Of a DNA stretch of 64,000 bases, positions 23,559 to 32,589 are shown piece after piece. The DNA is taken from positions 1 to 64,000 of the forward strand of contig JAJUJQ010000007.1 of NCBI GenBank assembly GCA_029265255.1, read 5' to 3'. A program made the position numbers and the translations under genes. Each line of letters starts with the position of its first letter. Position 1 is the first letter of the stretch. This DNA is from Spirochaetota bacterium (GTDB taxonomy: Bacteria > Spirochaetota > Spirochaetia > Treponematales > Rectinemataceae). The notes beneath the pieces were generated by a model that did not search any database, was not told the DNA's origin, and saw only the letters and a program-made list of their open reading frames with translations.

Positions 23559-24511
23559 GAGTGTTCCTCCCTGTCGGAGCCAGCAGTCGATACGCGATGC
23601 ATTCGCATCGCATCAGAAATGCGTCCGCTTCCTTTCCGCAACAGGTCGGCAGCATCGTCCGCACCTATGCCGAGCGCGATCATCAGAATCGCAATTTTAG
23701 GTTTGCCCCCTGATGCGAGAAACGCGGCTTCTGCTTCATCACGCGTACAGCCGGTCGCTTGGCGAATGAGCCTCTTGGATCGCTCAACAAGCTTGCGGTT
23801 GACTGGCGTAAGATCGACCATAAGGTTCCCATAGACCTTGCCAATGCGGATCATGCTGGTTGTGGTGATCATGTTGAGTACCAGCTTTTGAGCGGTTCCT
23901 GCTTTCATACGGGTCGAACCGGTAATAACCTCAGGTCCGACCTCGAGCAGAATACGGTGGTCCGCCAGCTGGAATGTCTTCGAGCCGCGATTGCAGGAGA
24001 TCGCTCCTACCACTGCACCGCAATCTCTTGCATACCGCATGGCGCCGAGCACATAGGGAGCGGAACCCGATGCCGTGATACCGACCAGCACATCGCGCTT
24101 AGAAAAACCTATGTCACAAAGAGCTCGAGCTCCAGCTTCCGGATCGTCTTCAGCCCCCTCGATCGATTTCCGCAAGGCCGCGTCACCTCCGGCGATGAGC
24201 CCGATCACTTTGTCCGGCGGTACCCCGAAGGTAGGGGGGCACTCCGAGGCATCGAGTACCCCCAGCCGACCGGAAGTTCCCGCGCCGATATATACCAGCC
24301 GCCCGCCCGCATTGAATGCTTTGACGACATCCTCGATCAATGCCGCGATATCAGGAAGGGCTTTTTCTACCGCAAACGGCACACCCTTGTCTTCCTCATT
24401 GATGATCCGGAGGATTTCGATAACAGGAAGCGCATCGATGTGGTCCGAACGCGCATTCCGCGATTCCGTCATCGCATGCTCGAGACTGTCGTCGATCGCA
24501 TTGAGGTCCAT
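23555..24511 (-). CDS. murQ: N-acetylmuramic acid 6-phosphate etherase
   Basis: A 318-residue SIS-domain lyase-type etherase that converts MurNAc-6-phosphate to GlcNAc-6-phosphate and D-lactate. The diagnostic stretch GAGTSGRLGVLDASECPPTFG carries the first catalytic Glu, and KSIEGAEDD carries the second. TGSTRMKAGTAQKLVLN binds the phosphosugar. The length and order fit Escherichia coli MurQ. It leads a minus-strand group (murQ, murR, cyclase, GAPDH homologue) that is divergent from an ABC importer, placing it in murein-sugar recycling. Confidence 0.95.
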   Translation of the reverse strand: MDLNAIDDSLEHAMTESRNARSDHIDALPVIEILRIINEEDKGVPFAVEKALPDIAALIEDVVKAFNAGGRLVYIGAGTSGRLGVLDASECPPTFGVPPDKVIGLIAGGDAALRKSIEGAEDDPEAGARALCDIGFSKRDVLVGITASGSAPYVLGAMRYARDCGAVVGAISCNRGSKTFQLADHRILLEVGPEVITGSTRMKAGTAQKLVLNMITTTSMIRIGKVYGNLMVDLTPVNRKLVERSKRLIRQATGCTRDEAEAAFLASGGKPKIAILMIALGIGADDAADLLRKGSGRISDAMRMHRVSTAGSDREEHS

Positions 24512-24532
24512 GGACCCTTCCTTTCTTCTTTT

Positions 24533-24631
24533 ATTATATAGCTGCCTCTGGAGATATTGGCAATGGATGAAACGAATAATCGCAAAATATTTTCATCGAA
24601 TATTGACAACCGGCGGCAACCGCTCAATACT
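24533..24631. promoter_or_regulatory. divergent murQ / importer promoters with candidate MurR operator
   Basis: Toward murQ (minus): TTGCCA at 24558-24563 and TATATA/TATAAT within 24533-24540. Toward the importer (plus): TTGACA at 24603-24608, 17 bp, then AATACT at 24626-24631. Two AATATT hexamers at 24586-24591 and 24599-24604 form an inverted arrangement with a 7-bp centre, and the right one overlaps the -35 of the importer. This is a plausible MurR site. All boxes are read by eye. Confidence 0.45.
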
Positions 24632-24703
24632 GGATATAACAGCAGAAACAATGCTGTGGCGCGCGGTCATGCGTGTCGCTAACGATAGCAAGGAGGAGCA
24701 GAT

Positions 24704-25954
24704 ATGGCGAAGAAGCTGATACTCGCGGTCCTGTTGGCCTGCATGCTCATTCCCCTGTGGGCGCAGGGAAAACCGGCGACTGTCACAATCTGGGGTTGGC
24801 GTGCACAGGATGTCGATGTCTGGAAAGCGGTCGAAGCAGCGCTCAAGGCGAAAGGCGAGCAGATCACGATCAAATACGAAGTCTTCCCCCCGACAGAGTA
24901 CGACTCCAAGTGTCTTGTGTCCCTGCAAGGCGGCGTTGGCCCGGACATCATGTATACCAGACGCCTCCCCGGAGCACGAACGCAGGCACTGCTCGACAAC
25001 GGCTATCTGAACGCCCTCGATGGCCTGGTGGATCTTTCCAACTTTGATCCGGTGTCCCTGAGCTTCATCCAGGCAAACGGCAAGACCTGGGGCGTTCCAT
25101 TCGCCAACCAGATCATTGGCATTTTCTACAATAAAGCCATGTTCGACAAATATGGTCTTAAGGAACCGGCTACCTGGGATGAACTCGTGAAGATCGCCGA
25201 CACGCTGCAGAAGAACGGCATTACGCCCTTCTTTGTCTCGGGCAAGGAGGCATGGACGCTGGCAATGCAGAACGCCATGGTGGGCGTGAGCTACCCCGGC
25301 GACGCATGGATCGGCAAGCTCGCAAAAGGCCAGGCGAAATTCACAGACCCCGAGTACGTTGCGATGCTCAAGGACTTGAATGCGCTCAAGAAATACTATC
25401 AGAAGGATTTCATGGCCAATACCACCGCCGAGCAGGATGTCGCCTTCGCGATGGAGCAGGTGGCCATGGTCTTCTATGGTGTATGGGGCAATACGAACTG
25501 GCTCAAAACCAATCCCGATCTCAAGTTCGACTATTTCCCGATTCCGCCAAAGGACAAGAATGTTCCAGCCAGGGCGTATACGTATATGGATGGTGCCTAT
25601 GGCCTCAACAGCGCATCGAAGAACAAAGAAGCCGCGCTCAAGGTGTTGAATTATACCGGCACCAAAACGTACGGAGAGCTGTTCTCGAAGACCACGGGCG
25701 AAGTAACCGCTGTCAAGGACGTAGCTATGCCTGCTTCAAAGCCCATTCTTGTCAAGTGCTACGACAGGATGAACAAGATTGCCGCGGTAAACCGCTACTG
25801 GGTCGGTTCTCCTTTCGATGCCGGTATGCCGAGTGTCTACAACATCCTGCAGGAGCATATGCAGTCGATGTACCTCGACAAGATTACCCCTGAAGAGCTT
25901 GCAAAGAAGCTTCAGGACGGTATTTCGACCTGGTTCCCCGCATTCAAGAAATAG
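24704..25954 (+). CDS. ABC transporter sugar-binding protein (family 1), likely amino-sugar importer
   Basis: A 416-residue periplasmic binding protein with a signal peptide (MAKKLILAVLLACMLIPLWAQ) and AGGAGG before the ATG. Family-1 landmarks are VTIWGW at the mature start, WGVPFANQIIGIFYNKAMFDKYGLKEPATWDEL, and AFAMEQVAMVFYGVWG. It is followed by two MalF/MalG-type permeases; no ATPase gene is nearby, so a shared MsiK-type ATPase is assumed. Location between murQ/murR and namZ/kinase genes suggests MurNAc or a murein saccharide as substrate. This is inferred from context only. Confidence 0.88.
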   Translation: MAKKLILAVLLACMLIPLWAQGKPATVTIWGWRAQDVDVWKAVEAALKAKGEQITIKYEVFPPTEYDSKCLVSLQGGVGPDIMYTRRLPGARTQALLDNGYLNALDGLVDLSNFDPVSLSFIQANGKTWGVPFANQIIGIFYNKAMFDKYGLKEPATWDELVKIADTLQKNGITPFFVSGKEAWTLAMQNAMVGVSYPGDAWIGKLAKGQAKFTDPEYVAMLKDLNALKKYYQKDFMANTTAEQDVAFAMEQVAMVFYGVWGNTNWLKTNPDLKFDYFPIPPKDKNVPARAYTYMDGAYGLNSASKNKEAALKVLNYTGTKTYGELFSKTTGEVTAVKDVAMPASKPILVKCYDRMNKIAAVNRYWVGSPFDAGMPSVYNILQEHMQSMYLDKITPEELAKKLQDGISTWFPAFKK

Positions 25955-25986
25955 CGGTTTGTTTGAGCTGACGCGAACCGTGTACG

Positions 25987-26013
25987 GGGGAAGCTCTGCT
26001 GAGGGGCTTCCCC
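25987..26013 (+). other. stem-loop between binding-protein and permease genes
   Basis: GGGGAAGC (25987-25994) pairs with GCTTCCCC (26006-26013), 32 nt after the binding-protein stop and before the ribosome site of the permease gene. It probably sets a higher level of the binding protein. There is no T-run, so it is not a full terminator. Confidence 0.6.
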
Positions 26014-26035
26014 TGCATTTCTCCGAGAGGTTGCC

Positions 26036-26935
26036 ATGCGGAAACAATCCTATCTGTTAATGCTCCTGCCTGCCATCGCGCTCTATACAGTGTTTGTGGC
26101 TTATCCATTCATTTCAAGCCTGAGCCTCAGCTTCTATGACTGGCCGGGTATCGGGCCGAAGAAATTTATCGGGCTCGCGAATTACCGTAATGTGCTAAGC
26201 GGCTTCATGTCGAACGAATTCTACCGCGCGTTGGGGCACAACATTTACTTTTTCATCTGGTCGCTAATTCTTTCTGTTATTCCAGGTCTCTTCTTCGCTT
26301 TTTTGCTCTCTGCAGATATAAAAGGCACGAAATTCCTCAAGGTTATCTATTTTTTCCCCAACACGCTCGCGATCGTGGTGGTCGGGTTCCTGTGGGGGCT
26401 GCTTTTAAATCCGCAATGGGGGCTTATCAATCAGTTGTTCAAGGCGATCGGGCTTAAGGTCCTTGCTCGGCCCTGGCTTGGAGATACCAAGCTAGCACTC
26501 CCCACCATCATCTTTGTCACCGCATGGCGAGGGCTCGGTTTCTATATTCTGGTTTATTTAGCGGCGATTTTAGGTATCGACCGTGAAATGACCGAAGCGG
26601 CGCGCATCGATGGAGCGAGCGAGATGCAGATCGCGTGGCGGATCATCCTGCCGCACCTGCTGCCCATCATTGCGACCACCTCCATGCTCAAGTTCATCTG
26701 GACTTTCAACATTTTCGACATCGTGTATGCGATGGAGGGCACGCAGGGCGGGCCGGCTGGCTCAACCGACGTGCTGGGAACCCTGTTTTACCGAATCGCG
26801 TTCGGCGGACTCGGTTCGAGCCAGGTTGGCATGGGGCTTGGCGCGACGGTGGTAACACTCATTTTCGCGATCGTCTTCCCGGTGTCGATTTTCTATGTCT
26901 TTATCGTCGAAAAACGGGTTGAAAGGGGCGAATGA
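26036..26935 (+). CDS. ABC sugar transporter permease (MalF/UgpA type)
   Basis: A 299-residue membrane protein with six predicted helices. The first helix is LLMLLPAIALYTVFVAYPFI. The EAA loop reads EAARIDGASEMQIAWRIILPHLLP, the contact point for the ATPase. GAGAGG precedes the ATG. It overlaps the next permease gene by 4 nt, so the two form the membrane pair of the importer. Confidence 0.9.
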   Translation: MRKQSYLLMLLPAIALYTVFVAYPFISSLSLSFYDWPGIGPKKFIGLANYRNVLSGFMSNEFYRALGHNIYFFIWSLILSVIPGLFFAFLLSADIKGTKFLKVIYFFPNTLAIVVVGFLWGLLLNPQWGLINQLFKAIGLKVLARPWLGDTKLALPTIIFVTAWRGLGFYILVYLAAILGIDREMTEAARIDGASEMQIAWRIILPHLLPIIATTSMLKFIWTFNIFDIVYAMEGTQGGPAGSTDVLGTLFYRIAFGGLGSSQVGMGLGATVVTLIFAIVFPVSIFYVFIVEKRVERGE

Positions 26936-27762
26936 TGTTCAAATTCAATCCTGTGCAAAAAGTTATCGCCTGGCTCTTCCTGTTGCTGCTTGCGTTTGCG
27001 AATCTGTACCCAATCGGGATCATGATCCTTTCGAGCTTCAAATCCACGCGGGAAATATTTCTGAAGCCGTTCAACCTGCCGGCAGTCTGGCGATGGCAGA
27101 ACTACGTGAGCGCTTGGCAGCGAGCCGATTTCGCGACCTATTTCAAAAACAGCATCGTGGTGACCGCGGCCTCGATCGCGGCAATCCTGCTGGTTTCATC
27201 GATGGCAGCCTATGTCATCGCGCGATTCGATTTCAAGGGCAGACGGTATGTGTATCTCTATCTGATCGCAGGACTTGCCCTTCCGACCCGGCTCGCGATC
27301 ATTCCCATTTTTCTTATTATCCGTTCGCTCAAGCTGCTCGATTCGCTGACAGGCCTGGTACTAGTGTATACCGCTGGTGGCGTGGCTTTTTCGATATTTC
27401 TGCTTGTGAATTTCTTCAAGCGACTGCCGCGTGACATCGAAGACTCGGCCAAGATCGATGGCGCTGGACCGTTCCGCATTTATTGGCAAATCGACCTGCC
27501 GCTTTTGAAGCCCGCACTGGTAACGGTTGCGATGTTTAATTTTATCGATGTGTGGAACGATTTCTTTTTCCCTCTCATTCTACTCAGCTCCAAGACGAAG
27601 AAGACGATTCCGCTGGGACTGCAGGCGTTCTTTGGCGAGTACACGATCGAATGGGACGCGCTGTTTGCCGCGCTGAACATTACGATTCTGCCGGTCCTTA
27701 TCATCTTCCTGATACTCTCAAAGCAGTTCATCGCGGGAATGACGGAAGGCGCTCTGAAATAG
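26932..27762 (+). CDS. ABC sugar transporter permease (MalG/UgpE type)
   Basis: A 276-residue permease with six helices. The EAA loop reads EDSAKIDGAGPFRIYWQIDLPLLKPAL, with the usual first Glu present. The start overlaps the previous stop (ATGATG, so 26932 or 26935). It completes the importer whose ATPase is not encoded here. The gene converges with namZ after 69 bp. Confidence 0.9.
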   Translation: MMFKFNPVQKVIAWLFLLLLAFANLYPIGIMILSSFKSTREIFLKPFNLPAVWRWQNYVSAWQRADFATYFKNSIVVTAASIAAILLVSSMAAYVIARFDFKGRRYVYLYLIAGLALPTRLAIIPIFLIIRSLKLLDSLTGLVLVYTAGGVAFSIFLLVNFFKRLPRDIEDSAKIDGAGPFRIYWQIDLPLLKPALVTVAMFNFIDVWNDFFFPLILLSSKTKKTIPLGLQAFFGEYTIEWDALFAALNITILPVLIIFLILSKQFIAGMTEGALK

Positions 27763-27831
27763 ATGTGTTTCCGCGCGGTTGGCGCGCGGCGGTGTACCTG
27801 CGCTGCAGGCTGTCTTCGATTTCGGGGTGTG

Positions 27832-29025
27832 CTAGCGTGTTGATCCGTACATGAGATAGGGAGCACGTATCTTTAAAAATTTCTCCTCCCCCTCGTGAGC
27901 GAACGCGATGCACTCGTTCAGAGGCGCGCCCGCGTCGATCATCTGCCGCAGGCCTTTCCCTCCCGCAAGCCGGTCGAAGAACGAAATCATCGGATTGTCC
28001 CAGTCTTCGCGCCATTTAAAGGAGTCAGGGTACAAGCGCTGAATGGTATGGATGATGGAAATGCCGGTATCCAGGGCGCGAACAGCCTGCTGATCGATGA
28101 CGGACACAAGAATCCCTTCGCAGCGTTCGTCTTTGAATTTCGAGGCAGTGGGTGTAAAGAACAGCGAAATAAAGACAATACCGGGCAGCCCGAGATCAGC
28201 CAGCGCTTCGCGCAAACTTTCTCCATCGATGAATGGCGCCCCGATGATTTCGAAAGGACGCGCGGTACCTCGCCCTTCTGAGAGCCAGGTGCCCTCGACC
28301 AAGCAGGTGCCGGCATAGACAGTCGCGGCGCTCAAGGTGGGAAGACTTGGCGACGGTAAGGGCCAAGGCAAACCGGTCCGGTCCCACGTCTGGCGTTCTT
28401 CCCAGCCCTTAAGCGGAACAACCTCGAGATCCGTCCGGGGGTAGTATTCGCCCTGAAGATAGCGGGCAAATTCGCCAATAGTCATGCCATAGCGGGGTGG
28501 CAGCCCGTATCCGCCGACGAAACTCCATTCCTGTCGGGGAATGGGAGAACCTTCTACAATGGTGCCGCCGATTGGATTGGGCCGATCGAGCACGATAAGC
28601 GGCAGGCTTGCTTTCTCGCAGGCTTCCATGAGATAGGCAAGGGTATAGAGATAGGTATAATAACGACAGCCGACATCCTGCATATCGAACACGATGGCAT
28701 CCAGGCCATTGAACATATGCGGTTCAGGCTTGAGCCGTTTTCCGTAGAGAGAATAGGCGGGGATGCCCCGGAACACCTCATCCTCGACTTCAACCGCGTC
28801 AGACGCCGCGCCCCGGAACCCATGCTCCGGTCCAAAGAAACACGCGGGGCCGAGTCCGTTCTGCATGAACGCTCTCCATGCAGGGACACCATCGTGGGTG
28901 ATTGCCGATGGGTTGGTCGCAAGACCATATCGGAAGCCTCTGCGCCCGGAATCCGCCAGGAAGGAATCGAGACCGCAAAGCGTCCCTGTCTCGGAGGTTA
29001 CGGGATATGAGTGCATTACATTCAT
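27832..29025 (-). CDS. namZ: DUF1343 / NamZ-type exo-beta-N-acetylmuramidase
   Basis: A 397-residue DUF1343 protein, the family of Bacillus subtilis NamZ (YbbC), which releases MurNAc from the non-reducing end of murein chains. Family signatures are GLATNPSAITHDG, FFGPEHGFRG, YSLYGKRLKP, VFDMQDVGCRYYTYLYTL, LDRPNPIGG and TWLSEGRGTARPFE. The start is uncertain: 29025, 29016 or 29040 are possible and none has a good ribosome site; a TATCAT box ends 5 nt before 29025. No clear signal peptide is seen, although the Bacillus enzyme is secreted, so the cell compartment is open. The neighbouring murQ, kinase and importer genes fit murein recycling. Confidence 0.88.
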   Translation of the reverse strand: MNVMHSYPVTSETGTLCGLDSFLADSGRRGFRYGLATNPSAITHDGVPAWRAFMQNGLGPACFFGPEHGFRGAASDAVEVEDEVFRGIPAYSLYGKRLKPEPHMFNGLDAIVFDMQDVGCRYYTYLYTLAYLMEACEKASLPLIVLDRPNPIGGTIVEGSPIPRQEWSFVGGYGLPPRYGMTIGEFARYLQGEYYPRTDLEVVPLKGWEERQTWDRTGLPWPLPSPSLPTLSAATVYAGTCLVEGTWLSEGRGTARPFEIIGAPFIDGESLREALADLGLPGIVFISLFFTPTASKFKDERCEGILVSVIDQQAVRALDTGISIIHTIQRLYPDSFKWREDWDNPMISFFDRLAGGKGLRQMIDAGAPLNECIAFAHEGEEKFLKIRAPYLMYGSTR

Positions 29026-29027
29026 AA

Positions 29028-29038
29028 GGTATGATACC
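29028..29038. promoter_or_regulatory. overlapping divergent -10 boxes between namZ and the serine hydrolase gene
   Basis: The palindrome GGTATGATACC (29028-29038) reads TATGAT toward the hydrolase gene and TATCAT toward namZ. A minus-strand TTGCGT sits 17 bp upstream of the latter. The coding regions are nearly back to back, so transcription must begin very close to each start codon. One regulator bound here could control both genes. Confidence 0.4.
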
Positions 29039-30143
29039 ATCTGCACACATGGTACGCAACGCAATTTCGGATCCTGATCTTGATGCCGTCATCACCAGAG
29101 GGCTCGAGAATCGAACCTTTCCCTCCATCGCTTGTGGAGTCTGGATTGATGGAAAGCCTGTATATCGGCGTATCGAAGGCTCTGGAATACAACCAGAAAC
29201 CCGTTTCGACGCCGCTTCGCTAACCAAACCGCTGGCGACAACCATCCTCGCGCTCCGTGCTGTGGAAGCCCGCGCGCTCGATTTATCGCGCACGCTGGGG
29301 TATTACCTGACTGACTCTCATCCAGAGCTCCATCCTGCGACCGCGGCCATTCCTGTGGGCTCACTCCTGACACACACCAGTGGCCTGCCTCCCATTCCTG
29401 CGCTGCACACCTGGTTTCCCGACGCTCGCCGGCTGGACCGTGCCGCAGCTATACGGCATTTGTGCTCTATCGGTCCTGAATCGCCCATGGGAAGCCGTGT
29501 CTCCTATTCCTGTACCGGCTACTTGTTGCTTGGCCTTGTGCTGGAGCGGATATCAGGCATGGATATCGGACACCATTTCGAACAAGAAATTGCCAGGCCG
29601 CTTGGTCTTGTCCGATCTGGCTTTGCGCCACGTGTCATGGAAACAGGAGAACCAGAACCTTTCGACAACGCTGCGGCAACCGAGTTCTGCCCATGGCGGG
29701 GCCACAGGATTCAGGGCCAGGTGCATGACGAAAGCGCGTACTGTATGGCTGGACTAGCCGGCAACGCAGGTCTTTTTCTCACTCTGGATGACGCAGCGCG
29801 CATTGGGCTCATGCTGCTGAATGAGGGCGTGGGCACATCTACGGTCCTTTCGCCTTCGTCCGTGCGGTCCATGATCACGGATCAGATTCAAGGGTACACA
29901 GAGCGGCGTGGATACGGATTCAAACTGCACGGCCCCGATACCGCCGATGGCCCGCTCTGGCCTGATTCGGCATTTGGCCACACAGGCTTTACTGGAACAA
30001 GCCTTTTCGCCGAGCCACGGCACCGCATTCTCGTCGTCGTGCTGACAAACCGCGTCTATTACGGCCGAGACGAAACTGCCCAGAAGATCATCGATTTCCG
30101 CAAGGAATTCCATTCGGCGGTCTGGCGCGCCCTGATAGGATAA
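29031..30143 (+). CDS. serine hydrolase of the beta-lactamase (class C) family, candidate murein amidase
   Basis: A 370-residue cytosolic-looking protein (no signal peptide). The catalytic SxxK is DAASLTKP, the second motif is YSCTGY (usually YSN), and the third is HTG in GHTGFTG. In Bacillus subtilis the namZ operon also contains a beta-lactamase-family gene (ybbE, amiE) assigned to cleave peptide from MurNAc, so the same role is likely here, but esterase or peptidase activity is possible. The ATG at 29049 is an alternative start. It ends 65 bp before the kinase gene on the same strand. Confidence 0.8.
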   Translation: MIPSAHMVRNAISDPDLDAVITRGLENRTFPSIACGVWIDGKPVYRRIEGSGIQPETRFDAASLTKPLATTILALRAVEARALDLSRTLGYYLTDSHPELHPATAAIPVGSLLTHTSGLPPIPALHTWFPDARRLDRAAAIRHLCSIGPESPMGSRVSYSCTGYLLLGLVLERISGMDIGHHFEQEIARPLGLVRSGFAPRVMETGEPEPFDNAAATEFCPWRGHRIQGQVHDESAYCMAGLAGNAGLFLTLDDAARIGLMLLNEGVGTSTVLSPSSVRSMITDQIQGYTERRGYGFKLHGPDTADGPLWPDSAFGHTGFTGTSLFAEPRHRILVVVLTNRVYYGRDETAQKIIDFRKEFHSAVWRALIG

Positions 30144-30208
30144 TCGGCATGAAACCAGTGGAAATCACGGCCGGCGCATCGTTGCGTAATATAAAAGAGG
30201 AGAATGTT

Positions 30209-31156
30209 ATGTCCCGTGCGTGGATATTCGGTATCGATGGAGGCGGAACCTCCGCCAGACTCCGCATAGAGGCAGAAGATGGATCGGTGCTGTTCACTGC
30301 AGAGGGTGGCAGCATGAATCCTCGCTCGGCAGGCTGGGAGGGCGCGCGCAGCACCCTTCTCGCGCTGTTCCGTTCGTGTTACTCACAGACAAACCTGTCG
30401 CCATCGGATTGCCTGGCCGGCTGCGCGGGAATAGCGGGTATCGATCGGCCGGAAGACACGGCCTCCATGGAGCAGCTCGTTCGCGAATGTGGCAGTTTCG
30501 AACCAGATACACCGCTGATAATGAAGAACGATTCGATTCCTGGGCTGGTAGGAGCGTTCGGCGAGCTGCGCGGCATCCTGCTCGTTGCGGGAACAGGGTC
30601 AATCGCCATTGGTGCCAGCGCGGCTGGGAAGATCGTTCGTTCCGGCGGCTGGGGCCACATTCTGGGAGACGAAGGATCTGCCTACTGGGTTGGAAGAGAA
30701 GCATTGAATGCAGCGATCCGTTATCACGACAGGCGGGGGCCGGAGACCAGCCTTCTGGGAAGAGCTCTTGCGTGGTTTGGGATAAAAGAACCCTTCGGGC
30801 TCATCCCCGCCGTGTACGAGCAGTTTGATAAAGCAAAAATCGCCGCTTTCGCGCGCGTCGTGGCAGAAGCACGCGAACAGGGCGATATGGTAGCGCAGCA
30901 AATCATGCACCACGCCGCCGATGAACTTGCGAGCCTTGTCGTGTCTGTCGCGATTCGGCTAGGAGAGGCACTCAGTGGTGGGCGTATCGCGCTTTCAGGC
31001 GGCTTCATTACGAACAACGAGCGCTTATGGCGCGACACTGAAGCCCGGATTCTCGCTTCCCTGCCGCACCACGTTATTCAGCCACCACACGCGGACGCAA
31101 CCGTAGGCGCCTGTCTGCTGGCCAGACAGGCGATTCATCCACGATTTGGGCGATAG
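30209..31156 (+). CDS. BadF/BadG-type sugar kinase, likely MurNAc/GlcNAc kinase
   Basis: A 315-residue ASKHA-fold kinase. The start at 30209 follows AGAGGAG; an upstream ATG (30149) lacks one. Motifs are the phosphate-1 loop FGIDGGGTSARL, the catalytic region KNDS near residue 105, phosphate-2 LVAGTGSIAIG, then GGWGHILGDEGSAYW, and the adenosine motif IALSGGF. This matches N-acetylglucosamine kinases and the Clostridium MurK, which phosphorylates MurNAc and GlcNAc taken up unphosphorylated. It would feed MurQ in this locus, replacing the PTS route of Escherichia coli. Confidence 0.87.
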   Translation: MSRAWIFGIDGGGTSARLRIEAEDGSVLFTAEGGSMNPRSAGWEGARSTLLALFRSCYSQTNLSPSDCLAGCAGIAGIDRPEDTASMEQLVRECGSFEPDTPLIMKNDSIPGLVGAFGELRGILLVAGTGSIAIGASAAGKIVRSGGWGHILGDEGSAYWVGREALNAAIRYHDRRGPETSLLGRALAWFGIKEPFGLIPAVYEQFDKAKIAAFARVVAEAREQGDMVAQQIMHHAADELASLVVSVAIRLGEALSGGRIALSGGFITNNERLWRDTEARILASLPHHVIQPPHADATVGACLLARQAIHPRFGR

Positions 31157-31164
31157 ACAAAAAA

Positions 31165-31197
31165 CAGGGCTGCCCCGGCCAAAGCCAGGGAGCCCTG
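31165..31197 (-). terminator. intrinsic terminator of the purine permease gene
   Basis: CAGGGCT (31165-31171) pairs with AGCCCTG (31191-31197), with inner pairs CCC/GGG and GGC/GCC. On the minus strand the stem is followed by TTTTTTG. The site lies between convergent genes and so also follows the kinase gene. Confidence 0.75.
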
Positions 31198-31214
31198 ATC
31201 TCAATACGCCAGCA

Positions 31215-32504
31215 TCAGCCGATCACGTGCTTCAACACAAAAAGCAAGGCCACAATCCAGGTAACGATGCTGATGTCCTTGAATTTGCCAGCAAGTGCCT
31301 TGAGTACGACGTAGGAGATAATGCCGAATACCAGCCCCTCCGCGATCGAATAGGCGAGCGGCATCATGATGATGGTCAGGAAGGCTGGAATAGCTTCGGT
31401 GTAGTCTTTGAGATCAATCTCCATAATCGGTGACATCATGAACAATCCCACCAGCACGAGGGCTGGCGCTGTGGCAGCACTCGGGATAAGCAGGAACACC
31501 GGCGCGAAGAAGAGCGCGGCAAGGAACAATATGCCTGTTGCAAGTGCGGTGAGACCGGTTCGTCCCCCTTCCGCCACGCCAGAGGCGCTTTCAACATAGG
31601 ACGTCACAGTGGAGGTGCCAAGACATGCACCGGCGACGGTACCAATCGCGTCAGAAAGGAGGGCTCCCTTTACCTTCGGTATCTGACCGTCGCGATCGAT
31701 CAGCCCTGCCTGGGTCGTCACTCCTACGAGAGTACCGATAGTATCAAAAATATCCACAAACAGGAACGTGAAAAATACAATAAAGAAGTCCAAAGTAAAG
31801 ACCCTATCGAACTGGAACTGGAAGAGGAGCGGCGCTGCGGGTTTCGCGAGCGGCGACCAGCCTTCCGGAATTTTAGTCACACCGAAGGGGATGCCGATGA
31901 TGGTGGTGATGAGAATGCCGATGAGCAGCGCTCCTTTGACCTTTCGTGCCAGCAGGTATCCCATGATCACAAGACCAATAAGCGCGAGCAGCGCTGGACC
32001 CTGTGTCACTTTGCCAAGCGAAACGAGAGTCGCATCGTTCTTGACGATAATTCCGGCATTCTGCAGCCCTATGAAGGCAATGAAGAGGCCGATACCGACA
32101 GAAACCGCTTTCTTGATGTTGGATGGAATCGCGGCCACGATCGCTTCGCGAATGTTGAGCAGAGACATGAGTACGAACAGGATACCTTCAAGGAAAACCG
32201 CGGTGAGCGCCAGCTGCCAGCTATAGCCCATGCCGAGTACGACACTGAACGCGAAGAAGGCGTTCAGCCCCATGCCCGGCGCCAGCGCGATAGGCAGGTT
32301 GGCTAAAAAGGCCATGCACACGATGGCGATAGCCGAAGAAAGCGCTGTCGCGGTGAACACGCTGGCAGCAGGCATGCCGGTTGCCGAAAGGATGCCCGGA
32401 TTGACAGCCAGAATATAGGCCATGGTCATGAACGTCGTGATACCAGCGATGATTTCCGTGCGCACGGTTGTCCCGCGTTCCTTGAGCTTGAAGAACTGTT
32501 CCAC
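31215..32504 (-). CDS. NCS2-family (AzgA/PbuG-type) purine permease
   Basis: A 429-residue membrane protein with about 13 hydrophobic segments. It follows the AzgA-like branch of nucleobase:cation symporters: FFKLKERGTTVRTEIIAGITTFMTMAYILAVNP at the N-terminus, LAPGMGLNAFFAF, and GTSTVTSYVESASGVAEGGRTGL, all diagnostic. Substrates are adenine, guanine or hypoxanthine. AGGAGG precedes the start. It has its own promoter and terminator, so it is a single-gene unit. No purine riboswitch is seen in the short leader. Confidence 0.93.
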   Translation of the reverse strand: MEQFFKLKERGTTVRTEIIAGITTFMTMAYILAVNPGILSATGMPAASVFTATALSSAIAIVCMAFLANLPIALAPGMGLNAFFAFSVVLGMGYSWQLALTAVFLEGILFVLMSLLNIREAIVAAIPSNIKKAVSVGIGLFIAFIGLQNAGIIVKNDATLVSLGKVTQGPALLALIGLVIMGYLLARKVKGALLIGILITTIIGIPFGVTKIPEGWSPLAKPAAPLLFQFQFDRVFTLDFFIVFFTFLFVDIFDTIGTLVGVTTQAGLIDRDGQIPKVKGALLSDAIGTVAGACLGTSTVTSYVESASGVAEGGRTGLTALATGILFLAALFFAPVFLLIPSAATAPALVLVGLFMMSPIMEIDLKDYTEAIPAFLTIIMMPLAYSIAEGLVFGIISYVVLKALAGKFKDISIVTWIVALLFVLKHVIG

Positions 32505-32554
32505 GAAATCCTCCTTGTATTGAAGTGGAAAAATTAAGCGAAAAAATCGGCCTT

Positions 32555-32582
32555 AGAATACCACAGTTATGACTGATTGCAA
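32555..32582 (-). promoter_or_regulatory. candidate promoter of the purine permease gene
   Basis: On the minus strand TTGCAA (32577-32582), 16 bp, and TATTCT (32555-32560, 4/6) precede the gene by about 50 bp. Confidence 0.4.
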
Positions 32583-32589
32583 GCTGTAG

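Noticed and set aside
32505..32589. Possible purine riboswitch before the NCS2 permease
   Set aside because: The predicted leader is only about 40-50 nt and shows no three-way junction or conserved purine-aptamer bases.
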